A DNA stretch of 64,000 bases. Source: Pradoshia eiseniae. Its GTDB lineage: Bacteria; Bacillota; Bacilli; Bacillales; Pradoshiaceae. Below the pieces are notes generated by a model. That model saw only the letters and a list, made by a program, of their open reading frames with translations, did no database searches and was not told the origin of the DNA. The stretch lies in the NCBI RefSeq assembly GCF_002946355.1, contig NZ_PKOZ01000001.1, positions 729,931-793,930 on the forward strand. The letters run 5' to 3'. Shown here piece after piece: positions 44,856 through 52,813 of the stretch; positions within the stretch are counted from its first letter, which is position 1; every line of letters begins with the position of its first letter. Made by a program: the position numbers and the translations under genes.

Positions 44856-46211
44856 TTAATTTGAGGCTTTCATTCTGCGCTGGACGATAAGGAGCCTTAA
44901 GCTCAATCCAGTCGCCCCCATGGCCAGGCCTGCTATTAAGCCAATCCAATATCCAAATGCTCCGAATGATGTAAAGTTTGCTAGCACATATCCAGCCGGC
45001 AAACCGATAATCCAATAAGAGAGCAAGGTCATGAAGAATGTGACATTGACATCCTTATATCCTCGCAAGGCCCCTTGGATAGGAGCCTGCAGGGCATCGG
45101 ACAGCTGGAAGAAAATCGCAAATATCAAAAACTTTGCTGTCAAAATGGCTACATCATGTTCATTCGTGTAAAGGTATGCGACTTGATCACGAAACAGCAC
45201 AAGGATGATTGCGCTTATACAGGAGAAGCCTACAGCGAAGAAGATTCCCATTAGGCTGTATTCTCTGGCACGCTTGAAATGATTCGCCCCAACTTCCTGT
45301 CCGACTAGAATCGTCAGTGCCATGGAAAAGCTCAATGGCACCATATACAGAAAGGACGCAAAGTTCAAGGCTGCCTGGTGAGAGGCAATCGTGATGGTAT
45401 CATAGGAGCTCATGAACAGTGTCACAGCGGCGAAAATACTAGTTTCAAAAAAGATGGCCATCCCTATAGGAAGCCCAATTTTCATCGTATTACTCCATTC
45501 CTTAAGGGATGGTCTAGGCAAGGAGCGCAGCAATCCATATTGGGAAAAGGGATGAACATAAGCTGTTATCAAGATGGCGATGATCATAATAATCCAATAG
45601 GTAATCGATGAAGCAATACCTGCCCCAACACCACCGAATGCTGGCAGACCGAATTTACCATAAATGAATGCATAATTGGCAGCGATATTTACCGGCAGGG
45701 CCACAATCGTGATAAACATGGATACGGATGTCCTTCCGAGAGCATCGATAAAGCATCTTAACACCGTATATACAAATAAAGGGATAATTCCGAATGACAA
45801 TGCAATTAGATATTCTAAGGCAATCCGCTTAACCTCTTGCTCTAAATTCATGAAATCAAGCATCGAGTTTAAGAAGGCAAATCCTAAAACAATTAATATG
45901 GCACTCATTATGAGTGCAAGGTAGATTGACTGCATGACCGCCTCTCTTATGTACTGAGGTTTAGTTCTTTGTCCGAACAGCTGGGCAACAATGGGCGTTA
46001 CCGCCAGAAGAATGCCTGAACAGCCATTATAGATGGGAAGCCATAAGGATGTTCCAATTGCGACACCTGCCAAGTCTACAGGGCTGAATTTACCTGACAT
46101 GAACGTATCAAAAAAGCTGATCGCGAATAATCCGAGCTGGGTTATAAGGATAGGCAGGAAAACGATCATCATCTTGGATGTTTTTTCTTTTGTGAATAGT
46201 GACTGAACCAT
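44856..46211 (-). CDS. MATE family multidrug exporter (NorM-like)
   Basis: A 451-residue protein with twelve membrane helices and the NorM pattern: DTFMSGKFSPVDLAGVAIG near the start, CSGILLAVTPIVAQLFGQ, and GQEVGANHFKRAREYS in the second half. It should expel cationic drugs by sodium or proton exchange; B. subtilis YojI is of this type. It is not closely similar to the MATE beside gshF, whose N-terminal part differs in sequence. Single-gene unit on the minus strand. Confidence 0.9.
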   Translation of the reverse strand: MVQSLFTKEKTSKMMIVFLPILITQLGLFAISFFDTFMSGKFSPVDLAGVAIGTSLWLPIYNGCSGILLAVTPIVAQLFGQRTKPQYIREAVMQSIYLALIMSAILIVLGFAFLNSMLDFMNLEQEVKRIALEYLIALSFGIIPLFVYTVLRCFIDALGRTSVSMFITIVALPVNIAANYAFIYGKFGLPAFGGVGAGIASSITYWIIMIIAILITAYVHPFSQYGLLRSLPRPSLKEWSNTMKIGLPIGMAIFFETSIFAAVTLFMSSYDTITIASHQAALNFASFLYMVPLSFSMALTILVGQEVGANHFKRAREYSLMGIFFAVGFSCISAIILVLFRDQVAYLYTNEHDVAILTAKFLIFAIFFQLSDALQAPIQGALRGYKDVNVTFFMTLLSYWIIGLPAGYVLANFTSFGAFGYWIGLIAGLAMGATGLSLRLLIVQRRMKASN

Positions 46212-46356
46212 GAATGTAGCCTCCGAATGAATTCTTTATGCTTTAATTACTATCATAATCTTAAAAAGAGAAAAGAAGAATAAAAAGATGAATATTCTCA
46301 ATTGTCGCCCCATAATCTTAAAAGGAGTGGAGTATAGGATGCATTGGGGGGAGAGA

Positions 46357-46518
46357 ATGTCCTACATAGGATCTAAGGGCTGGTACGTGGCAAAATTAAA
46401 GGAGCTTGGGGTGACGAAGCATCCAATCGAACGCCGGAAACTGGAGCTTTACAAAACATACGTACTCCGGCAGCTTTATGAGCAAACCAGTGAAAAGAAG
46501 AGAGGGGCGCATATGTAA
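46357..46518 (+). CDS. Small DUF2639 (YflJ-like) protein
   Basis: A 53-residue basic protein with the DUF2639 pattern GSKGWYVAKLKELGVTKHP followed by RRKLELYKTYVLRQLY. Family members are tiny Bacillus proteins of unknown role. ATG 46357 follows GGGGGGAGAG closely; ATG 46339, further upstream behind AAAGGAGTGGAG, would add six residues and is the alternative. The perfect hairpin after the stop closes the unit. Confidence 0.75.
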   Translation: MSYIGSKGWYVAKLKELGVTKHPIERRKLELYKTYVLRQLYEQTSEKKRGAHM

Positions 46519-46572
46519 AAAAAAGTGCGTGACAGGGCTGCAAAGATGCTTTGCTCTGTCACGCACTTTTTA
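46519..46572. terminator. Bidirectional terminator
   Basis: AAAAAGTGCGTGACAG pairs with CTGTCACGCACTTTTT, between the DUF2639 and GNAT genes. Confidence 0.92.
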
Positions 46573-47139
46573 TGCTTCTTTTGCTCCATAGATGGACAGT
46601 TCAGCCGAAACCTCGGTATCAAACCGCTTCTGTGCCAGCATGAAATGATCCTTTGAGATTTCGAAAAGGTCGTATATAGGTCCCTCTGCATTGATTTCCT
46701 CATACAGCGAAGCTCGTGTTTCGTTTGCGGCAAGCGTGTAGGGCATTTTTAATGCAGCTTTTAAGGAACGAATATTATTCTTGCGAATGCGCAGGAAAAT
46801 TGTCTCGATATTTAAGTTGAAAAACAATTCTTCAAAGAATTGTTGTTTGGCCAGTGCGTTAAATCCTTTTCCATGATAAGGCTTCCCGAGCCAAGTGCCT
46901 AAAAAACCGGCATTATTAGAAATGTCATACAGTGTAATGGTCCCGATAGGATTACCCCATTCATCGAGGATTGTGCGTGAGATGAGCTCTCCGCGTTCCT
47001 CCGCCTCGATTGTCTGCTTGGTGATGAACAAGTATTCCTCATATTGCTTCGTTTTATGACGAACATAGGGAAAGACATCAGGATGGGTCATCAAATCAAA
47101 AAGAACCGGACAGTCAGATAGATCACGTTTCTTCAACAT
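46570..47139 (-). CDS. GNAT family N-acetyltransferase (RimJ/RimL type)
   Basis: A 189-residue acetyltransferase. The acetyl-CoA loop region is GTWLGKPYHGKGFNALAKQ, preceded by the GNPIGTITLYD strand and followed by ETIFLRIRKNNIRSLKAALKM, the RimJ/RimL pattern. Substrate unknown; protein N-terminus or antibiotic are usual. ATG 47139 is chosen because GGAGG is eight bases before it on the minus strand; the frame is open to 47244 but that stretch is a structured leader, not protein. Confidence 0.83.
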   Translation of the reverse strand: MLKKRDLSDCPVLFDLMTHPDVFPYVRHKTKQYEEYLFITKQTIEAEERGELISRTILDEWGNPIGTITLYDISNNAGFLGTWLGKPYHGKGFNALAKQQFFEELFFNLNIETIFLRIRKNNIRSLKAALKMPYTLAANETRASLYEEINAEGPIYDLFEISKDHFMLAQKRFDTEVSAELSIYGAKEA

Positions 47140-47156
47140 ACAGATCGCCTCCGTAT

Positions 47157-47260
47157 GAGGGCAGCCGCTAACTGCGATTTCCCCTCGAAATTTTTTAAAG
47201 TAGATAAAAAATTTCGGGGTGGGAATCGAACCCACTAGGACCATTACTGGTGGCGCACCA
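47157..47260 (-). promoter_or_regulatory. Structured leader with tRNA-like hairpin before the GNAT gene
   Basis: On the minus strand, in order: a hairpin TGGTG-CGC-CACCA (47248-47260); a tRNA T-arm-like hairpin GTGGG-TTCGATT-CCCAC (47219-47235); a stem pairing CCCCGAAATTTTTT with AAAAAATTTCGAGGGG (47181-47219); and a stem pairing GAGGG with CCCTC, with inner GCAG/CTGC (47157-47186). The last two share 47181-47186 and cannot form together. The last stem ends just before the GGAGG of the GNAT gene. No complete tRNA can be folded. Confidence 0.45.
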
Positions 47261-47394
47261 TTTGCCTTCCCTAATTTTTGCTTTATGAAATTATATTACT
47301 GCAAGTATCATACAAGAATTTCTTCAAAAAGCAAATAGTTTTTTTTCGTCATTTTTCGTAAAAATTTTATTTGTAATTTTCTGGGTTGTTCGAT

Positions 47395-48177
47395 CTAAAA
47401 AATCCCTAATGTCTGCAGGAAAAGAATGAGAATGCCAAGCGTTATGACATAAAGAGAAAAGGGCTTTAAGGAATGATTTTTGACGTATTTAATCATCCAA
47501 GAAACAGCCAGATAACCGAATATCGCCGCACATAAAGTCCCGACGAGCAGCCCCCTGAAACTGATAGCCTCCACTGACCCGTTCAAAAGGTCGGCCCCCT
47601 TAAATAAAATCCCCCCGAAAATGACTGGGATGGATAGAAGAAAAGAGAAGTAGGCGGCTGTCTCCCTGTTCAGTCCGCTCATTAAACCAGCAGCGAGTGT
47701 GAAGCCAGAACGTGAGATGGCAGGGAAAATTGCCGCCGCTTGAAAAACACCAATGAACAGAGCGTTTTTATAGGTGATATCCTTCATATCCTTCGATTGC
47801 TTTGGCATGACATCTGCCCACCAAAGGATGATTCCTGTGACAAGAAATTCCCACCCGATTGTGATGCCGGTCTTTGAGATTTCCTCAAAGAAATCATTCA
47901 ACAAAACGCCTGCTATGACTGCCGGCAAAGTCCCAATGATCAACAAACCTGTCATCTTAGAGAAGGGATTGCGAAGAAGCTTCATAATCTCATGCCAATA
48001 AAAAATAAGTAAGGCAATTAATGTTCCTGTATGCAGCAGCGTATCAAGGAGGAGGCCGGCCTCGTCCAACCCAAACAAATGTCGCCCGATATATAAATGG
48101 CCGGTACTTGAGATTGGCAAGAACTCGGTCAAGCCCTGGATGATGCCAAGAATCATGGCTTTCCATTCAGCAAACAT
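47395..48177 (-). CDS. uppP: Undecaprenyl-diphosphatase UppP (BacA)
   Basis: A 260-residue membrane enzyme that removes a phosphate from undecaprenyl diphosphate, recycling the lipid carrier for wall synthesis and giving bacitracin tolerance. Family motifs are QGLTEFLPISSTGHL near the start (with catalytic Glu and Ser) and AIFPAISRSGFT in the middle; about eight helices. ATG 48177 fits AAAGGG eight bases upstream on the minus strand; GTG 48186 would overlap that site. Confidence 0.94.
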   Translation of the reverse strand: MFAEWKAMILGIIQGLTEFLPISSTGHLYIGRHLFGLDEAGLLLDTLLHTGTLIALLIFYWHEIMKLLRNPFSKMTGLLIIGTLPAVIAGVLLNDFFEEISKTGITIGWEFLVTGIILWWADVMPKQSKDMKDITYKNALFIGVFQAAAIFPAISRSGFTLAAGLMSGLNRETAAYFSFLLSIPVIFGGILFKGADLLNGSVEAISFRGLLVGTLCAAIFGYLAVSWMIKYVKNHSLKPFSLYVITLGILILFLQTLGIF

Positions 48178-48317
48178 ATTTTTCACCCTTTCTATAGCTC
48201 TGGGATTCGCTTTACAACCATTGTATGTCCTACCGGTAATTGGTATGTGATTTTTGAAACTATATAGGGAACTCTAACGTAATTAATGATGAGACAACAC
48301 CAGAGGAGGACATATAT

Positions 48318-48641
48318 ATGGTACATAGCAATGATAAAATTTGGGCAGGCGCTGTCTATTTAAGCAGCTTTGTGTTCGTCTTATTTGGACCGCTTGTTAT
48401 TTGGCTTCTTAAGAGGAATGATTCTGACTTTGTCGATTACCATTGTAAGGAATACTTCAATTTTTTGATCAGTTATACCATTTATACGCTCGTTGCATTC
48501 ATATTGGCGTTTATCGGAATCGGTATTATACTGGCATGGCTAATAAGCATCTATATCCTTGTATTTACGGTAATTGGCGCTGTGAAAGCATTCACCGGTC
48601 AATATTATCAAATACCGTTCGTTATTCGTTTTTTTAAATAA
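48318..48641 (+). CDS. DUF4870 membrane protein
   Basis: A 107-residue protein with three hydrophobic helices and the DUF4870 pattern: LSSFVFVLFGPLVIWLLKRNDSDFVDYHCKEYFNF near the start and VFTVIGAVKAFTGQYYQIPFVIRFF at the end. Function unknown. GAGGAGG precedes ATG 48318. Possibly ended by the hairpin GGCGAGGAG/CTCCTGGC just behind the stop. Confidence 0.88.
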   Translation: MVHSNDKIWAGAVYLSSFVFVLFGPLVIWLLKRNDSDFVDYHCKEYFNFLISYTIYTLVAFILAFIGIGIILAWLISIYILVFTVIGAVKAFTGQYYQIPFVIRFFK

Positions 48642-48950
48642 TTTAACTGCTGGCGAGGAGGTTCTCCTGGCTGTTAGACTGTAGATAAAACCTGATCTAT
48701 AGAAATCATCGCCCCTAAATTGTAGAACGATTTAGGGGTATTTTTATACCTTATGGAAGTGGAGTCTATTTTCAGCAGAGCTGTCTCAGGCCAACTTCCT
48801 TACCCTGCATTTTGACTCACAGTATCTGCCTGAATCCCACGGATACCCGGCCAGATACCGTTCTTAAATCAAATTGAGGAACATAACTTTGACTCGCTGA
48901 AGCAGAACCTGGAATGGAAGTGAACAGAATTCTGACGATATCCTATCAAA
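48642..48950. other. Gap with a solo IS-end-like sequence and a terminator hairpin
   Basis: GACTGTAGATAAAAC at 48677-48691 matches 13 of 15 bases of the IS1182 terminal repeat at 21660 and lies directly behind an imperfect hairpin, as the IS does. A U-tailed hairpin (CCCCTAAAT with ATTTAGGGG) is at 48712-48745. No open frame of note in 48746-48950. Confidence 0.45.
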
Positions 48951-49181
48951 ATGAAAACGAGAATTTTTAATGACCTATGGGATATATGTGAAAGAGCAAT
49001 AGAAGAACAAATGAATCCAATCAAGACAACAGTGATATGGACCGCATCCATTTCACTTTTTTCGTTATCAAAAGCCAGTTATTTCCCAGCCTCTTTTGTC
49101 TTAGGTTTGGCAGGCGGGATGTCCCTCCATCTTTCACAACATCAGCAGGCTGAAAAGATAAAGATTCAGATAGACTATTAA
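48951..49181 (+). CDS. Possible small membrane protein
   Basis: A 76-codon frame without a visible ribosome binding site. The product has a short charged amino end and one long weakly hydrophobic stretch (TTVIWTASISLFSLSKASYFPASFVLGLAGGMS). Not recognised; it may be a remnant of a longer gene destroyed when the IS-like sequence upstream was inserted or lost. Confidence 0.25.
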   Translation: MKTRIFNDLWDICERAIEEQMNPIKTTVIWTASISLFSLSKASYFPASFVLGLAGGMSLHLSQHQQAEKIKIQIDY

Positions 49182-49270
49182 AAAACGACTTCTATGACTA
49201 ATTTTGATAGAAGATACATAGACTAGAATGATAGATGCTTAAAGCCAAACAAGCTGGTGGTGAAAGGGTT

Positions 49271-50059
49271 ATGACGATATCGGAATATTATGACCGTGTC
49301 CTTAAGATATATAAAGGGGAAGCGGTTGTGTATTTCCTTGCTTCAGGGTGCTGCTTTGGATTGCTGTTATTCCTTACTAAAGGAAATTACCTGGTCAGCG
49401 GATTGGGCATTATTCCGTTTTTTATTTTGGGATGTGTGTCTTTAAATAGATTTGGAATGTTATTCTTGAAAAAGGGGGAGCTGCGAGAAACCGAAGAGCG
49501 AAGACGAACCTCGCCTTTAGGAGAAACACAATTATTCATCGCCTTTTTGCCATCTCCGACACTACATTTGCTATTTTTTACTGGTGATGGTGTATACGCT
49601 GGAAGCTTGAAGGATAAACGGAGCAATATCTGGATGTGGATAATTCCGGCATCACTGCTGCTGTTTATGCCAAGAAGATATCTATTAGTTGATAATGAGG
49701 GCAATCCGGTAGCAGAATATAAAGTGAAGCATGGGATGAATGGTTCGATTTCCATTATGGATGCAAACAGGCAGGAGATAGGTGTCTATAAGCAAGAGAT
49801 GAGGTTAAGCGGTGTGATGAATGAATACGGCATCAGGCAATATGAAGGAAAAATGGAGCATGCTGCTGCTTTTAAGGTCGTTCAAGCGATTAATAAACGC
49901 CCGTTTGCTGAATGTAATAGCGGCTGGATGCCTGCTTATGCCAGCGGACGGTTCCTTGATGCGAATATGCCGGTCTTGACGTTTACTGAGGCTACAGAGA
50001 ATGAGAAACGAATTGCCTTTAGTTATTGTGTGGATTATTTGCAGGGACAAAATCATTGA
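49271..50059 (+). CDS. Unrecognised membrane protein
   Basis: A 262-residue protein with two hydrophobic helices near the start (VVYFLASGCCFGLLLFL; YLVSGLGIIPFFILGCVSL), a third short one near residue 125 (IWMWIIPASLLLF), and a C-terminal beta-rich domain (YLLVDNEGNPVAEYKVK, GSISIMDANRQEIGVYKQEM). The end domain has the strand periodicity of tubby/LURP-like folds, but the match is weak. ATG 49271 is preferred (GGTGAAAGGG upstream); 49235 is an earlier in-frame start. It precedes dapF by 94 bases. Confidence 0.6.
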   Translation: MTISEYYDRVLKIYKGEAVVYFLASGCCFGLLLFLTKGNYLVSGLGIIPFFILGCVSLNRFGMLFLKKGELRETEERRRTSPLGETQLFIAFLPSPTLHLLFFTGDGVYAGSLKDKRSNIWMWIIPASLLLFMPRRYLLVDNEGNPVAEYKVKHGMNGSISIMDANRQEIGVYKQEMRLSGVMNEYGIRQYEGKMEHAAAFKVVQAINKRPFAECNSGWMPAYASGRFLDANMPVLTFTEATENEKRIAFSYCVDYLQGQNH

Positions 50060-50153
50060 TAGGGAAAAATCGTATGGAATGCTTTAGTTTTTATCATATA
50101 ATAGAGAAATGATTGATTAATTGAAGGATACGTGTGAAGGGAGATATGAAGCA

Positions 50154-51131
50154 GTGGAAATTAGAGCAATTAAAGTGCATGGTTCTAGTAATGACTTTTA
50201 TTTAATTGACGAGATGAGCAGGGAATTGGCCATCACAGAAGAAGAGCGAAGTGCTCTTTCCCTTGCTGTTTGCAAGCGGACTGGTGAAGATGGTGCCGAT
50301 GGTATTTTATTTGTACAAGCCTCAAATACAGCAGATGCCAAGATGAGAGTATTTAATGCAGACGGAACGGAGGCATCTATGTGCGGAAACGGGCTCCGCT
50401 GTGTCGGGCGTTATGTATCTGAGAAGCTGGGTAAGGATGAATTAATCATTGAAACGATGAAGGCTGACCTCGCGGTGAAGAGGGAGCCGGAAATCTATCA
50501 GGATATTCCAACATTCAGAGTGGAAATTTCTCCTGTGCTAAAATCAACGAAAGCTCTCCCGATGAATACGGAAAAGGATGAAATCATTCAAGAGCGATTG
50601 CCATTCTTGGATGATGAGCTTATCTTTACGACTTTATCTGTGCCCAATCCGCATCTTGTATCGATTGTCAGCCAGGAAGTCCTCGCATCGGACAAGCAGG
50701 AGAAAATCGCAAAGTATGTGAACGGTGAGAATGAATGGTTCCCGGATGGCGTGAACGTGAGCTTTATAAATGTGATGAGTGACAAAGATATCTTTGTGCG
50801 TACATATGAACGCGGAGTTGGGTTTACAAATGCATGCGGAACCGCGATGTCGGCATCAAGCCTTGTGACCAAATGGGAGAGGTCTTTGGAGGATGAAGTC
50901 CTTCTTAACGTGTACAATCCTGGGGGTATGGTGAAATGCCAAGTTCATGACATGCCAGAGAAAACATGGATCGATTTGATTGGAAATGCAACCTATGAGT
51001 ATAAGCAAACCATAACTGTTGATCTTAAGCATAGGGAAGTCCAGTTTGGAAATAAAGAGATACATGAAGAAGAAGTGGCAGCCTATCATGCATTCGTCAA
51101 TCATGTGAAGGAAATCGTTGGGGCAATCTAA
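50154..51131 (+). CDS. dapF: Diaminopimelate epimerase
   Basis: A 325-residue enzyme that turns LL- into meso-diaminopimelate for lysine and peptidoglycan. The two active cysteines lie in ASMCGNGLRC and TNACGTAMSAS, with FNADGTEA, GVNVSFI and GVGFTNACG. It is longer than the usual 275-285 residues, mainly through an inserted stretch around 125-165 and a C-terminal extension after about 290, as in the longer Bacillus-group form. GTG 50154 is preferred, nine bases after GGGAGA. An in-frame TTG at 50121 has no site. Confidence 0.93.
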   Translation: MEIRAIKVHGSSNDFYLIDEMSRELAITEEERSALSLAVCKRTGEDGADGILFVQASNTADAKMRVFNADGTEASMCGNGLRCVGRYVSEKLGKDELIIETMKADLAVKREPEIYQDIPTFRVEISPVLKSTKALPMNTEKDEIIQERLPFLDDELIFTTLSVPNPHLVSIVSQEVLASDKQEKIAKYVNGENEWFPDGVNVSFINVMSDKDIFVRTYERGVGFTNACGTAMSASSLVTKWERSLEDEVLLNVYNPGGMVKCQVHDMPEKTWIDLIGNATYEYKQTITVDLKHREVQFGNKEIHEEEVAAYHAFVNHVKEIVGAI

Positions 51132-51165
51132 TAGTATACTAACAAAGTAAGGTGTGTGATAGCTT

Positions 51166-51834
51166 GTGCCATTGAATGAACGATTTCAATTTAAACCAGT
51201 GAGGTTGCTTATTTCAATCCTCCTGCTGGTATCATTAACCTATCTCTTTATTGATCTTGCCAGAGGGATTGATGGAGAGAGCGTGTACCGCTTTGATATG
51301 GGAATCATTCACGTCGTGCAAGGAAGCATTAATGATTTGAGCACAAAGCTTTTGGTTTTATTGACGAGCCTCGGATCAGTGAAGGGGAATACAGTTCTGG
51401 TCATCCTCTTTTCCATTTGGTTTATCTGGAAACGGAATTATTTGAGTACAGCCTTTCTCATCTATGTCACTCTATCCGGTGCCTTCGTTAACCGTTATTT
51501 AAAATGGACATTTCAACGCGAGCGTCCATCCTTAAATCCGCTTGTCGTCGAAAATGGGTTCAGCTTTCCAAGCGGGCACTCGATGTCCTCTTTTATTCTG
51601 TATGGTGCTTTGATGATTATTGCTACACGGATGACGAAGAAGTGGCAAATAAGAGTTCCAGTATATTTTGTCTGTTCCATGATGATCCTGCTTATGGGCT
51701 ACAGTCGTATTTACCTGGGTGTCCATTATCCGAGCGATGTACTCGCCGGTTATGCAGCCGGCGGTGTCTGGCTGATTATTTCTGCCGTGGTATTTAAGTA
51801 TGTGGATTATCTGGGAAGAAGGAAGAGGAAATAG
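51166..51834 (+). CDS. PAP2 family lipid phosphatase
   Basis: A 222-residue membrane phosphatase with about six helices and the three PAP2 motifs: KWTFQRERP, FPSGHSMSS and SRIYLGVHYPSDVLAGY, whose His residues face outside. Substrates of this family are phosphatidic acid, phosphatidylglycerol phosphate or undecaprenyl diphosphate. B. subtilis has YodM of this type beside yodL; here the gene is elsewhere. GTG 51166 starts it. It follows dapF by 34 bases. Confidence 0.9.
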   Translation: MPLNERFQFKPVRLLISILLLVSLTYLFIDLARGIDGESVYRFDMGIIHVVQGSINDLSTKLLVLLTSLGSVKGNTVLVILFSIWFIWKRNYLSTAFLIYVTLSGAFVNRYLKWTFQRERPSLNPLVVENGFSFPSGHSMSSFILYGALMIIATRMTKKWQIRVPVYFVCSMMILLMGYSRIYLGVHYPSDVLAGYAAGGVWLIISAVVFKYVDYLGRRKRK

Positions 51835-51847
51835 TAAGGGCATTAAA

Positions 51848-51894
51848 GCCTCCTTGCCAACTCTCTTAAATGAGCTTGGCGAGGAGGCGTTTTT
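51848..51894. terminator. Terminator after the PAP2 gene
   Basis: GCCTCCTTGCCAA pairs with TTGGCGAGGAGGC (one G-T opposite), then GTTTTTGTTT. Confidence 0.9.
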
Positions 51895-51900
51895 GTTTCG

Positions 51901-52497
51901 CTATTTTGTTCCGCTCACGCAAATGGCAGTGCAGGGTTTGAGCTCTTTATCATCCATTTTGATTGTATGGAAGCCAGCCTGTTTCAGGTAGGCTGATATT
52001 TCATCGGATAGCCTCATTGCTTCCTTGATGGTAGCTTCTTTTTGCCGGGGCTGAACAGTGATGGATATTGTTCCCTCATTTTTTAGAATAGAGTGCAGGT
52101 GTTGAATGGCCTGTTCTTTCTCTTCCCACATCGGGAAGCTATTGACACTGTATATGCGATCGTATTGATTTTCCGTTAGTACGTCAAAGGCAGTCCCTTT
52201 CCTGATTCGAAGTCGACCGCTTTCTATGGAATCCTCATTTTTCTCTTTAGCTAGTTCAACCATGGCCTCTGAAGGGTCGTAGCCATCGGCCGTACATTTC
52301 GGGAAGGAAGAAAGAAGCTTATTCAAGCCTTCGCCAGGACCGAATCCTATCTCAAGCACCATATCACCATTATTGATCCCTAGCTTATGGAAAGTCCAGT
52401 CGTATAAAGCGCCATTTTCATAAGCCATCACTTTCCCGGCCGCTTTTCCCACTAAACCCTTCGGTTCTTTAAATTGTTTTGAAATGAAATCCTTCAT
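51901..52497 (-). CDS. Class I SAM-dependent methyltransferase
   Basis: A 198-residue Rossmann methyltransferase: motif I VLEIGFGPGEGLNKLL (about 47-62), acidic end DGYDPSEAMVELA, motif IV-like YDRIYSVNSFPMW and post-motif ILKNEGTISITVQ. Substrate unknown. GAGGTGATG precedes ATG 52497 on the minus strand. Its promoter side faces the S-box leader of yitJ, but the riboswitch reads the other way and does not control it. Confidence 0.85.
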   Translation of the reverse strand: MKDFISKQFKEPKGLVGKAAGKVMAYENGALYDWTFHKLGINNGDMVLEIGFGPGEGLNKLLSSFPKCTADGYDPSEAMVELAKEKNEDSIESGRLRIRKGTAFDVLTENQYDRIYSVNSFPMWEEKEQAIQHLHSILKNEGTISITVQPRQKEATIKEAMRLSDEISAYLKQAGFHTIKMDDKELKPCTAICVSGTK

Positions 52498-52622
52498 GTT
52501 TACATCACCTCTGTCATTTACTACCCGAAAGCTGAAGGTAGATAACTTTTTGGAGATAATTTTCTAAATAAATTGAAATAACTGAAAAATTGTAGTAAAT
52601 TAAATAAACAATCCAATATTTT

Positions 52623-52773
52623 CTTATCTAGAGAGGTGGAGGGACTGGCCCGAGGAAACCTCAGCAACCTGGACCGAGTGTGTAGTCCAAGGTGCTAAAT
52701 CCAGCAAGCATAGCTTGGAAGATGAGTGCCGTACTGAACAAGGGGCTTTCATTTTTGAAAGGCTCTTTCTTTA
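52623..52773 (+). promoter_or_regulatory. SAM-I (S-box) riboswitch with terminator
   Basis: The S-box core is clear: CTTATCtAGAG, GGTGGAGGGA, CTGGCCCGA and GAAACCTCAGCAACC, with P1 closed by CTTATC (52623-52628) and GATGAG (52721-52726). A terminator follows (AAGGGGCTTTCA with TGAAAGGCTCTT and a T-rich tail, about 52739-52773). When SAM binds, transcription stops before yitJ-metH; when SAM is low the operon is read. Confidence 0.95.
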
Positions 52774-52813
52774 TAATCGGTTATCCATCTGCATATCAAG
52801 GGAGGAGAAAATC

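Noticed and set aside
47140-47244. N-terminal extension of the GNAT protein
   Set aside because: It runs through hairpins of the leader, and the best ribosome site points to 47139.
47181-47260. A functional tRNA gene on the minus strand
   Set aside because: Only a T-arm-like hairpin and a weak acceptor match (TTAGGG with CCCGAA) can be made; the D-arm is missing and the total length is about 62 bases.
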